Of a stretch of DNA of 64,000 bases, positions 1 through 8,600 are shown piece after piece. The stretch lies in assembly GCA_025352795.1 (NCBI GenBank), contig JANXSF010000013.1:1-64000 (forward strand). The letters run 5' to 3'. Under the pieces are notes generated by a model. The model did not search any database. It was not told the DNA's origin and saw only the letters and a list, made by a program, of their open reading frames with translations. Numbering within the stretch: position 1 is the stretch's first letter; every line of letters starts with the position of its first letter. The position numbers and the translations under genes are program-made. This DNA is from Acidobacteriota bacterium. Its GTDB lineage: Bacteria; Acidobacteriota; Terriglobia; Bryobacterales; Bryobacteraceae.

Positions 1-87
1 TCGCCTCGACTTTGGGCAGCCACGCCAGGCGCGACCCCGGCGCTGCTGTGCGAACATACCATGAGGGTTGAGATTCAACCCCTCAAT

Positions 88-131
88 TAGGAACTTTCTA
101 CTTTGCCGGGAATAGGATCTTTCTACTTTGC
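88..131. repeat. Two-copy 19-nt direct repeat, period 25 bp
   Basis: The unit TAGGAWCTTTCTACTTTGC occurs at 88-106 and at 113-131, identical except for one base (A or T at the sixth position). Closely spaced copies of such a unit next to a gene tail resemble transposase-binding sites at insertion-sequence ends. No transposase is visible in the window, so this assignment is an inference. Confidence 0.55.
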
Positions 132-314
132 TCCGACATCGAAACTTAAGTTGTATTACAAGACATTGAATAGGTTGACGTTAAATCGCCGCCCATTAAA
201 GAAGACTCGTAATCACTAACCATATTTTTTTTCAACGGATTAGAGGGTACTTCACATGAACGTTTTATCATATAGGGGGTTCGCCTTATGCTTACGGATG
301 CTTTACTTTAACTC

Positions 315-344
315 TTGACTAGATATATGAAAAGACCTTATAGT
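315..344 (+). promoter_or_regulatory. Sigma-70-like promoter for the first PEP-CTERM gene
   Basis: TTGACT at 315-320 and TATAGT at 339-344 are separated by 18 bp, close to the housekeeping consensus. This gives a 5' leader of roughly 90 nt. A GGAGG ribosome site at 424-428 lies 12 nt before the ATG at 441. Confidence 0.5.
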
Positions 345-440
345 AGTGATAGTACTGTTGGTCTACTATCCGGTCACATCAGGAAGATCTGTGCTTAGCG
401 CACAACCAGCAATGCAAAATTTCGGAGGCAATACCAACAG

Positions 441-1292
441 ATGACAAAAATTAAACTATTATTAGCATTTTGCACACTAGGGTCCGTATCAGCATTCGCA
501 GCGGTATGCGGTGGAACTGCACCAGTCCAAAGTGCCAAACTTGACACATTACTAGGCAATACTTGCACGTTCACCGATGCAACGCTTACCTGGAGTCTAG
601 GCAACTGGACATTCAACGATACCAACAGCGCGGGCTTTTTAGGGAACCATGCCGCAGCATCTGACATTACCGTGACCTTTATAAAGATGTCGACCTTTTC
701 TTATTCTGGTTTGACTCTTCCCGGAAACATTGCCGGAGTCTTTGTGCAGTACACCTACACCCCAACCGGTTCCAACAATAATTTCTTCAATACAACGACT
801 CTGAATCCAGGAGCTGCTCAAAAGTCTTCATTTAAGACTGGCTTCGGATTTGAACAATTGCAGGTTGCGCCCATCCCACCAATTTTCACCAATATGTTTG
901 GGATTATTAATGCCTACACGGTAAGTGGATCCACGGGTGGAGACGGCGTGCAGATGACCAAAAACTATCAGGATACAACCTGCCCAACTTGCCCAACCGG
1001 ATTTGAAAACGTGGTTCTGGCAAAGAGTGGAACGAACGGCAATGCCATTTCAGTGACAACCTTAATTCCTCAACACGCCTTTTTCAACGTGAGTGATGAC
1101 ATTACCCTAAGCGCTGGCAGTTCAGTTCTGAATGGAGCACCGGCAGTTGCTAGCATTAACTTCTTCGGCAATGGTCAATACGTGACACTTGGTGGAAGCG
1201 GCAACTTAGCTTCTCCAGAACCAGGAACAGTAGGACTCATTGGCGTAGGTTTGTTAGCTCTTGGCGTTTTGAAGCGTCACATGCGTACCTAG
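441..1292 (+). CDS. Secreted PEP-CTERM sorting-domain protein
   Basis: This is a 283-residue exported protein of unknown function. It starts with a signal peptide (hydrophobic stretch to about residue 20, cleavage likely after SAFA) and ends with a PEP-CTERM anchor: a PEP-GT motif near residue 259, a hydrophobic helix, then a basic tail ending KRHMRT. Such proteins are normally sorted by an exosortase, and none is encoded in this window. The middle is rich in Thr, Ser, Asn and Gly, as expected of a beta-rich surface protein, with two Cys close together (CPTCP near residue 180). It is monocistronic, with its own promoter and terminator. The PEP-CTERM call is firm; the role is unknown. Confidence 0.9.
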   Translation: MTKIKLLLAFCTLGSVSAFAAVCGGTAPVQSAKLDTLLGNTCTFTDATLTWSLGNWTFNDTNSAGFLGNHAAASDITVTFIKMSTFSYSGLTLPGNIAGVFVQYTYTPTGSNNNFFNTTTLNPGAAQKSSFKTGFGFEQLQVAPIPPIFTNMFGIINAYTVSGSTGGDGVQMTKNYQDTTCPTCPTGFENVVLAKSGTNGNAISVTTLIPQHAFFNVSDDITLSAGSSVLNGAPAVASINFFGNGQYVTLGGSGNLASPEPGTVGLIGVGLLALGVLKRHMRT

Positions 1293-1330
1293 ACAATTTC
1301 ATCGAACCTCCTAATTCTTCAATGTAGAAC

Positions 1331-1356
1331 GCCCAGCTTCGGCTGGGCATTTTTAT
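1331..1356 (+). terminator. Rho-independent terminator of the PEP-CTERM gene
   Basis: A 7-bp stem GCCCAGC/GCTGGGC closes a TTCG tetraloop and is followed by ATTTTTATT. It lies 39 bp after the stop at 1292 and only a few bases before the end of the convergent rhamnulokinase gene, so it may serve both. Confidence 0.85.
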
Positions 1357-1359
1357 TGT

Positions 1360-2751
1360 CTAAAAACAGTTACGAACAATTTGGCGGGCAGCAGCCAAAT
1401 CAGGTATCTCACCATCGCCTAAAGCCTGCACCAACACATTGCCAATAGCCGTAGCTTCCACTGGTCCTGCCACAACCTTTCGACCAGTGACTTGCGCCAC
1501 TAAACGGTTCAGAAATTTGTTCTGCGACCCTCCCCCGACAATATGAATTACTTTGATATTGCGGCCAGTAAGGGACTCAATACTTTCCAGCACCTGTTTA
1601 TAACGTTGCGCAAGGCTCTCTAAAATGAGGCGAATCATTTGGCCTGGGCCATCGGGAACTTGCTGCCCGTGCTGCCTGCACCAGGCCTCAATCTTGGCAG
1701 GCATGTTGCCTGGATGAAGGAACGCATCCACATCGATCAACGCCGTGTTAGGTCGGGCACCTTCCGCCATGTTGGTGAGTTCTTCGTAGCTATAGGTTTG
1801 ACCGTCAGCAATCCAGGCCCTGCGGCATTCCTGAACCAACCACAGGCCCATAATATTCTTCAGCAGGCGCACTTTACCGCCATAGCCGATTTCGTTCGTC
1901 AGATTCAGCGCCATCGCTTCATCACTGACAACGGGATGATCAATCTCAACACCGATCAGCGACCATGTACCTGACGAGATGTAGCACCAATCGTCACCAG
2001 CTTCAGCAGGTACAGCCACCACGGCACTGGCCGTATCGTGACCTGCGGCAGCGTAAACCATGGTTCCTTCCAGGTTGTTATCTTTCGCTAGCCAGGGTAG
2101 TAGGGGGCCCAGCTTTTCGCCGGGCTGAATGATTTCCGGCAGTATGTTTACGGGGAGATTTAACTTGGCAAGAAGTTCTGTAGCCCAGCGTTTTTCCACT
2201 GGATTGTAGAATTGCGAAGTGCTGGCGATGGTCACTTCCGCACGTTGTACTCCGCTCAGCCAATAGTTAAATAGATCGGGCATGAACAGTAATCGCGATG
2301 CGGCATTGAGTGCAGGCGAGGTGAGTTGCTTCGTTACAAACAACTGGTTCAGCGAATTAATCTGCATGAACTGAATACCGGAATTGCGAAAAATAAATTC
2401 CTTTCCAGCCACGGCGCAGATTTTTTCCACTGAACCGTCGTTACGTGGATCGCGATAGACTCGTGGGTTATCCAGCAGCGAACCGTCAGCACCCAGCAAC
2501 CCAAAATCAACGCCCCAGGTATCTACGCCAATGCCATCAATGCGCAGATTCCGTTCACGACCGGCGATGTGCAGAGCGTATTGGATATCGTGAAACAGGC
2601 GCAGGGCATCCCAATGCAGCCCGGTGTCCAGGCGCACGGTTATGTTCGGAAAGCGATGGATTTCTTCCAGCGTCAGGCGCCCTTGGTCAAGCGTCCCGAC
2701 AATTGCCCGACCACTTTCAGCACCAAAATCAAAGGCTAAGTATCGCTTCAT
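1360..2751 (-). CDS. rhaB: Rhamnulokinase (FGGY sugar kinase)
   Basis: Likely phosphorylates L-rhamnulose to L-rhamnulose-1-phosphate in cytoplasmic rhamnose breakdown. The 463-residue length fits the family. The N-terminal phosphate-binding motif DFGAESGR (8-15), the GVDTWGVDFG segment (75-84), a GHDTASA motif whose Asp239 should be the catalytic base, SSGTWSLIG, and the C-terminal nucleotide-binding HIVGGGSQN segment are all present. It overlaps the stop of the upstream alcohol dehydrogenase by 4 bp (ATGA), so the two are co-translated. L-fuculokinase or another deoxy-sugar kinase is the main alternative; no rhamnose isomerase or aldolase lies in the window to decide. Confidence 0.88.
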   Translation of the reverse strand: MKRYLAFDFGAESGRAIVGTLDQGRLTLEEIHRFPNITVRLDTGLHWDALRLFHDIQYALHIAGRERNLRIDGIGVDTWGVDFGLLGADGSLLDNPRVYRDPRNDGSVEKICAVAGKEFIFRNSGIQFMQINSLNQLFVTKQLTSPALNAASRLLFMPDLFNYWLSGVQRAEVTIASTSQFYNPVEKRWATELLAKLNLPVNILPEIIQPGEKLGPLLPWLAKDNNLEGTMVYAAAGHDTASAVVAVPAEAGDDWCYISSGTWSLIGVEIDHPVVSDEAMALNLTNEIGYGGKVRLLKNIMGLWLVQECRRAWIADGQTYSYEELTNMAEGARPNTALIDVDAFLHPGNMPAKIEAWCRQHGQQVPDGPGQMIRLILESLAQRYKQVLESIESLTGRNIKVIHIVGGGSQNKFLNRLVAQVTGRKVVAGPVEATAIGNVLVQALGDGEIPDLAAARQIVRNCF

Positions 2752-3779
2752 AACTGGATGATCACTTTGCCTACCTGGTCTGTGTAATCGGTCAACATTT
2801 GGAAAGCATCGGGTGTTTTTTCAAGGGACAGGTTGTGCGTGACCAACATTTCCGATATATGGCCAGCGGCGATTAATGCTAGCGCTTGCGCATCGTTATG
2901 GTTGGAACGCTTGATGGTCTGAATGAACACTTCCTTGGTCATGGCGGTATGCATGTCAATGTTCATGTTGAGTTCCGTTGGAATGCCGATCAGAACAAAG
3001 CGACCGGCAGGGCGAAGCGCGCCAATCCCCTGATTGATAGTTTCAACCGCAGCAGCAGCATCAAACACAATGTCCACCCCACGACCGTGCGTAAGATCCA
3101 TAGCAGCATCGCGGAAGATTTGGTGGGGCATTGCCACCGTATTACTGAATCCCATCGCCTGGGCTTGTTTCAAACGATGCGGCAGGCGGTCTCCAATGAT
3201 GATTGTTGACGCTCCGGCAAGACGGGCAAGGGTCGCGGTGAGCAAGCCGATGGGACCAGCGCCAAGGATCGCCACGGTGTCACCGAGTCGAACTGGAGTT
3301 AGTTCCAACACGTGGACGATGACGGCCAAGGGTTCAATGAGCGTGATCTGCGCCAGGCTTAAGGAGTCGGGAACCGGGAGGCAGTTCTTGGCTGGAACGT
3401 TGAGGTAATCCTGGAAGAATCCTGGAGCGGAAACGCTGCCGTGGAAGAGCAGTTCATTGCAGTGGTTGTGGAAATTGGTTCGACAGTACTCGCAGAGTCC
3501 GCAAGTGATGGCAGGTTCAATGGCCACGCGCTGACCGATTTTCAGATCGGTAACACCGGCTCCCAGTGCGGCGATTTCCCCGGCAGGCTCATGCCCAAGA
3601 AGTCGCGGATAGGGAGTGTGGATGTGACCGACGCGGCCATCTTGAAACCAATGAAGGTCGCTGCCGCAGATTCCGACGGCGGTCACCTTTACGGTTACTT
3701 GTCCAGGAGGTGGATCAGGAGGTAGCGGAACTTCGCGCACTTCCATTGTGCGGTGTGAGATTAAGGGAACTGAACGCAT
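2748..3779 (-). CDS. Zinc-dependent medium-chain alcohol/polyol dehydrogenase
   Basis: A 343-residue NAD(P)-dependent dehydrogenase of the sorbitol/threonine/idonate type. Catalytic-zinc ligands are visible as Cys38 (GICGSD) and His63-Glu64 (GHEPAGE). The structural-zinc motif has Cys93, 96, 99 and 107 (CGLCEYC then C). A Rossmann motif, GAGPIG, follows near residue 170. Its 4-bp overlap with rhaB suggests it oxidises or reduces a sugar or sugar alcohol in the same deoxy-sugar route, perhaps a rhamnose or fucose derivative; this is inference from context. The substrate cannot be read from sequence. Confidence 0.85.
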   Translation of the reverse strand: MRSVPLISHRTMEVREVPLPPDPPPGQVTVKVTAVGICGSDLHWFQDGRVGHIHTPYPRLLGHEPAGEIAALGAGVTDLKIGQRVAIEPAITCGLCEYCRTNFHNHCNELLFHGSVSAPGFFQDYLNVPAKNCLPVPDSLSLAQITLIEPLAVIVHVLELTPVRLGDTVAILGAGPIGLLTATLARLAGASTIIIGDRLPHRLKQAQAMGFSNTVAMPHQIFRDAAMDLTHGRGVDIVFDAAAAVETINQGIGALRPAGRFVLIGIPTELNMNIDMHTAMTKEVFIQTIKRSNHNDAQALALIAAGHISEMLVTHNLSLEKTPDAFQMLTDYTDQVGKVIIQL

Positions 3780-3821
3780 GGGGTAGAAACTAGCATTGTA
3801 CGATTTCCTACCCCAGGTTAT

Positions 3822-4529
3822 CTATTCGACCACTTTGCAGGATACGACCAGGAAGAAGGGATTGGAGGAGGAATCCATACCCACTTTGCCGACGACAACG
3901 CGCTGGCCTTCTTTCACGTCGAGGCCTGTGGAGATACCCATTTCGCTGAATTGATATTGATTGTTCCCCGCTGTGGAGAACGCAATCTTCCCATTGAAGC
4001 GGAGCAAACCGATTCTGACCAAACGGCTCCCCTTAATGCCATTTGCAACCGCCTGTCTGATATCGATTTGATAGTTGCCCTTGGGTGCAGTGGGATCTGT
4101 GGTTGGTGAGGGGAATGGACCATTAACGCCAGTCTCCTTACCTTCCTGAGTTCGCATCGTCACCGTATCGACCAGCATCACTGTCTGGAAACCGAACAGA
4201 TTTTTCATTTCCTTAGCAACACCACTCAGCCCAGCAGGAAAATCGGACACTTTGCCAGCGGTCTTGGAGCCGGAAACTAACTCAAAGGTGAACTCGATGT
4301 TCAGCGGCGGCACATCGATCTTCTTGATAAGATCCTCAAGGCCTTCCACCTCAACCTTCTGACCTTGCAGAACAACAAATTTGGCGGAAGGGTCGATCTT
4401 AATGTTTACGGTCCTGGACTGCACCAGGTTGACTAGCCGTTCCCGGTCACTATAGTGAACGTCAACAACTTTTGTCACTTCTTCCGCAAACGCGCAGCCC
4501 ACGAATAAAACTAAAAGTATGAATCGCAT
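3822..4529 (-). CDS. Exported secretin-N-like protein in an ECF sigma operon
   Basis: This 235-residue protein has a short signal peptide (MRFILLVLFVGCAFA). Residues about 18-75 read like a secretin/NolW-type short N-terminal domain: VVDVHYSD, a central D-x-S-x-K-F-V-V-L-Q-G strand, then a helix ending in KKIDVPP. The rest is beta-rich and unlike any family I can name. It is the last gene of a three-gene unit with the sigma factor and a one-helix membrane protein and shares one base with the upstream stop. There is no secretin pore domain, so it is not itself a secretin. A sensing or envelope role under the sigma factor is inferred. Confidence 0.65.
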   Translation of the reverse strand: MRFILLVLFVGCAFAEEVTKVVDVHYSDRERLVNLVQSRTVNIKIDPSAKFVVLQGQKVEVEGLEDLIKKIDVPPLNIEFTFELVSGSKTAGKVSDFPAGLSGVAKEMKNLFGFQTVMLVDTVTMRTQEGKETGVNGPFPSPTTDPTAPKGNYQIDIRQAVANGIKGSRLVRIGLLRFNGKIAFSTAGNNQYQFSEMGISTGLDVKEGQRVVVGKVGMDSSSNPFFLVVSCKVVE

Positions 4530-4942
4530 TATTCTGTTCCTCCATCTTCACTGCTCACTAATAAGAAAACTACGTTTGGATCATCGGTCAGGATCTTGAT
4601 GTAAGCAGGCGGGGGGCTCTCTTTCATTGGTTCCGGCTTGGGTAGAGGCCGCTTGTTTACTCGCGCGGTTTGGTAACGTGCTGGCGATGGTGTTACCAGG
4701 ACAGGATCGTTAACAGGAAGGCCTGGACAGGCAGGGATGCCTGTCCCACTTGGGCACTTGTGGGATAGTTCTCCCGATCGGTCCTCTACAGGATACACAA
4801 CAGATACCTGTTTCGTCGGCACCAACAGCGCAAAACACACCACTGCCACAGAAGCCGCCGCACTCCATTTCCCCGCCCTTCGACGTCGTAACTTCCGCAT
4901 CACACTACCGCGCACTTCCTCCAACGTTTGTTCGTTAATCAT
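4529..4942 (-). CDS. Putative one-helix anti-sigma-like membrane protein
   Basis: A 137-residue protein whose basic N-terminus (MRKLRRRRAGK) precedes one membrane helix at about residues 26-43 and a Pro-rich periplasmic tail. Its position between an ECF sigma gene (4-bp overlap) and a secretin-like gene (1-bp overlap) suggests an anti-sigma or sigma-associated role. No zinc-finger anti-sigma motif is seen. The stretch GTGIPACPG is encoded by a GACAGGCA...TGCCTGTC palindrome belonging to a repeat type found elsewhere in the window, so part of this tail probably came from insertion of a mobile palindrome. Confidence 0.6.
   Translation of the reverse strand: MINEQTLEEVRGSVMRKLRRRRAGKWSAAASVAVVCFALLVPTKQVSVVYPVEDRSGELSHKCPSGTGIPACPGLPVNDPVLVTPSPARYQTARVNKRPLPKPEPMKESPPPAYIKILTDDPNVVFLLVSSEDGGTE
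4726..4745. repeat. Short palindromic repeat inside a coding sequence
   Basis: Perfect 8-bp arms GACAGGCA (4726-4733) and TGCCTGTC (4738-4745) flank GGGA. The flanks extend the GGGAC...GTCCC theme seen at other palindromes in this window. It lies in frame within the anti-sigma-like gene and encodes the peptide GTGIPACPG. Confidence 0.7.
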
Positions 4943-5562
4943 AAGAAGCTCCTAACCAACCGCTTCAACTTCACCTTGGCTTTCGATACCTGGCTGCGCA
5001 CCGTTTCCTCCGTCACACCCAAGCGGGCGGCCACTTCGGCGTTGGACATCTCTTCCAATTCGCGCATCTCCAGCACTGCCCGTTCCCGCGGCGGCAAACT
5101 GTCGATGGCCTGCTTCAACATTGCCCACTCCTGACCAAACCGTGCCAGCGCTTCAGGGTCACGAGCCACATCTACCAAGGGCAAGTCGTCTAACTGCTCC
5201 AATGGTCGACGAGCCCGCAACCGGTCCCGGCAAAGATTCCTCACCACCGTCAGCAACCACGGGGTGAACTCGCGTTCATAATCAAAGCGCCCAATCTGCT
5301 GATGCAACTTCAAAAACACGTCCTGCGCGGCGTCCTTGGCATCTTCCAAATTCCCCAATACGTGATAGCAAAGGCCCAATACTTGGCGTTCGTGCTTGCG
5401 GATCAGCCATTCAAACGCATCCAAATCCCCTGCCTGAGCCTTGCGCACAATAATACTGGGGTCAGGTGGATCCATCGCGATTGGCTGAATACCCTCCGCC
5501 AAAGCGGTTTGAAATTCGAGCGTAATGCTTTTTATGTCCATCGGCGTCTGCGCTCTCATCAT
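4939..5562 (-). CDS. ECF RNA polymerase sigma factor
   Basis: A group 4 sigma factor of about 207 residues with region 2 (YHVLGNLEDAKDAAQDVFLK, then FTPWLLTVVRNLCRDRLR) and region 4 (LPPRERAVLEMRELEEMSNAEVAARLG, then a recognition helix TEETVRSQVSKAK). It should direct polymerase to a small regulon, probably including its own operon. The reading frame extends to a TTG at 5598; the ATG at 5562 is chosen, while the ATG at 5541 or the MDPPDP start further in are also possible, since none has a strong ribosome site. It overlaps the next gene by 4 bp and is divergent from the cytochrome gene at 5634. Confidence 0.9.
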   Translation of the reverse strand: MMRAQTPMDIKSITLEFQTALAEGIQPIAMDPPDPSIIVRKAQAGDLDAFEWLIRKHERQVLGLCYHVLGNLEDAKDAAQDVFLKLHQQIGRFDYEREFTPWLLTVVRNLCRDRLRARRPLEQLDDLPLVDVARDPEALARFGQEWAMLKQAIDSLPPRERAVLEMRELEEMSNAEVAARLGVTEETVRSQVSKAKVKLKRLVRSFL

Positions 5563-5633
5563 GTCATACGCTGGCGAACCGCGATTCGTTGATTGCAATC
5601 GCCAGAATTTTGATACGATCCAAGATTAGCCCC

Positions 5634-8600
5634 ATGTTCAAACGTTTTCCATTTCTAGCTTTCCTCGCCACATCCACGTTTGCAGCTACTGTTGACTTCG
5701 CTGGACAATATAACCAGCCACAGCAGATAGCAGCAGGCCAAATTGTTGAAATATCCGTTGGCTTACCAGAGCCGTCCAAGCTGCCAGTGAACGGTCGCAT
5801 CGCCGTGGAATGGGAAGGGTATCGTAAAGTACTGCATGCGCTGGACCCCGATTTTTACATGCTATGGCGCGCACCTAAGTCTGGAAACTACACGTTGAAG
5901 GTGACCAAAGTAGAGGATGAAGAATCGATCTTCAATTTGCCTCGTTGGCGGGAAACCGGAATTATCCCCAAGATTACGGCCTTTCCTCGCTTGACCAGTT
6001 GGCCTATTGGTGCCAAAACAAAGCTGCGTGCGGTGATTCGACCTGTGAATTTTGGCGAATCGAAACGGAGCATGATTGTGGAAGTGGAACCCAACGATTC
6101 CATTGCTACTGCGCAGGCCATTGCAATTGGTGCCAGTGGTGGTGAAGAAACGCTGCACATCACCGGCTCCGCTGACGACATTGAATATTTTGACAACGGC
6201 AAAGTTGGCGAAGCAGGGCTGGATTGGTTTCGCATCGATTTCAAAGGTACTTCACCACGACTATTCACTGCCAACCTGACCGTGGCTGATCCGCTTGTTG
6301 TCCATCAGGTTCTGTTCTACACCGCTGATGGCAAAGAGTTTCGCGAAGGTGCCAACGCCAATGAACGCGTTCATCAACAGCAGGAAAGCCATCGTACTGA
6401 AATCAGCCGCACATTGCAGCCCGGCGGTGTCTATTACTTGAAGGTGGAAGCTAACTCGCCGGGTTATGAAGTGGAGCTTCGTCTGCGTGATTTGGCCCCC
6501 TACTCCGACCCGCGCAAAGCTGTTCGTCAAGCGATGTACGATCACATGGCGCAAGTAGATGCCTGGTTGCTGAATCGTCCCCGGGGCGCTGCGGTGGAAC
6601 GGCGCATTCGAGACGTCGGTAATTTGATGGGCACCCATTGCATGAGCTGTCATACACAGTCTGGAGTATGGGGTCCGGCAGTGGCTATTGCCAATGGCTA
6701 CAAGGTTGAGAACGTGGCTAACCTGCGTCACTTGATCACAGTGATGTACGAATGCCTGCGTCCTACAAACACTTTGAAAGATGCGGCGAACAATACGTCG
6801 CTGGCACCTCTTGACTTAGGCGATGGCCCGGCAGGGACGCGTGCGGCAGGGTTCAACGTCAGCACCATTGAAAAACAGATCGCCCCCAAGCGACTGCACT
6901 CCGCGCAACAAATCCGCGCTGCGAATCACGTGCTGCAATCTGCCGATCCCAGCGGCATCAACGCTGCTGGACCCGGTTCCAACGTGGGCCAATCCATTGT
7001 GTATCGCTTTGCTGGGACCATTCTGCGCACGGCGTTCGACAAGACGCGGAATGACAAATATTTGATTGCGTTGGAAGAAAAAGCGCAGAGTATCTTGGGA
7101 GTAGTTCCCCGTTACAACGACGATCTTTCCAATCGCATTCTTTTCTTTCAGGAAGTTTTTCCCAAGAACTATGTGGCCTTGAAAGAAGATTCCGACGAAG
7201 CTAAAAACTTTGTTGCACGGGCTAGTGCTCAGGTTGCCGCCGATGAGCGGCGCATCCGTCAGACGCAGCGACCAGATGGCATGTGGCAATTCGATGCTGG
7301 CAAAACTGAGAATATGGGTGCCACGTGGAACATCAAACAAGATGAAAAAGATATTGACCCGGCGCCGACTGCACTCGCATTGACGGCGCTGCATTCGCTG
7401 GGCTACACCGATAATGACCCAGTGGTGAAGCGTGGTGTGGAAGCGCTATTGCGCCGCCAGGATACCTACGGCCGTTGGAACAATCATGCACTCACCGGCT
7501 TTGTCACAACTGCTTATACCTTGCATGCACTCAGTCGGCTGTATCCGGACAATGCTGCGAAACCGACTGCTGCTGATTTTGAAATTCGCGATAAAGAATC
7601 GTTGGCCGATACCGTGGCCAGGTTCCGCGAAATGGCTCAATTAGGATTCGCGGAAAACGACCGCAATTTCCTTCCCTACGTCATCCCCGGCACGCAGCAC
7701 GAAAGTCCGCAGGTGCGCTATTGGGCCTTTATCGCACTGGGTGCCATCCACGACGAACGCTATATTGAGCAGCAACTGAAAGGTCTTGGCGACCCCGTGA
7801 AAATGGTGCGCGAAGCGGCCCGTTGGGGAATGCGTCAGACTCTGATTGACGATAAAGGTTGGGATTATCTTTACCCCGCTTATCAAAACGGTGACGATCT
7901 TACTCGTGAATCCATTGCTGCCGCATTGATCATGCGGACCGATGGAGTGATGACCCACACCAGTGCAAATTACGCAAAGCTGGGCGCAACGTTCGACCAA
8001 ATGATGAATCGCGATGCGCATCCCGGCGTGCGTGCCTGGTCTAGCCGTGCTGCATGGAATTGGTGGATTTGGAACCAACCTATCCGCAACAGTTTGAATC
8101 AGGCATTTTTCAATCTACTCGAAACGGCAGAGCCTAACGCGCTTGCTGAAATATCCAAACGGTACCAGACAGAGGCACTGTTCATTGTCAACGGTCAGCG
8201 TGCAAATCCGAGTAGTGAGCACCAATATCCAGAACTTAACCAACTGTTCGATAAGATTTCCAAACGCATTGATCAACCGAATAATCAGCTTGTTGTGCAG
8301 CGTTTGGTAAACATTGCGTCCACTTTTTATAACCAGGCTGGCGGCGATGGAGGTCCAGGGCAAATGGGCTACGTCACTCCGAAAAGTGGCGAGATGATTG
8401 GCAAAGCGGTGCTGTCTTATTGGCAAGGTGCGACATCGAAAGAGCAGGTCCGGTTGGCGGTGGAAGCAGCAGCGCTTGCCCCATATGAAGCACTTCAGAA
8501 TAAACTGCTGAATTTTTCAACCACTGGCGATGAAGAATTACGAACCATTGCGGCCACGTCTATTTCTGATCCGCGAGTGATTACATTGCCTGGGACGCAA

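Larger units (their letters stand above)
1..440. other. Non-coding region upstream of the PEP-CTERM gene
   Basis: No convincing complete gene lies here. Plus-strand frame 1 is open from the window edge to a TAG at 88-90 and could be the tail of a gene cut off by the window, but the 29 residues match no family I recognise. A 19-nt direct repeat (88-131) follows, then AT-rich DNA with the promoter described separately. The repeat next to a possible gene tail could mark the end of a mobile element; that is inference. Confidence 0.5.
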
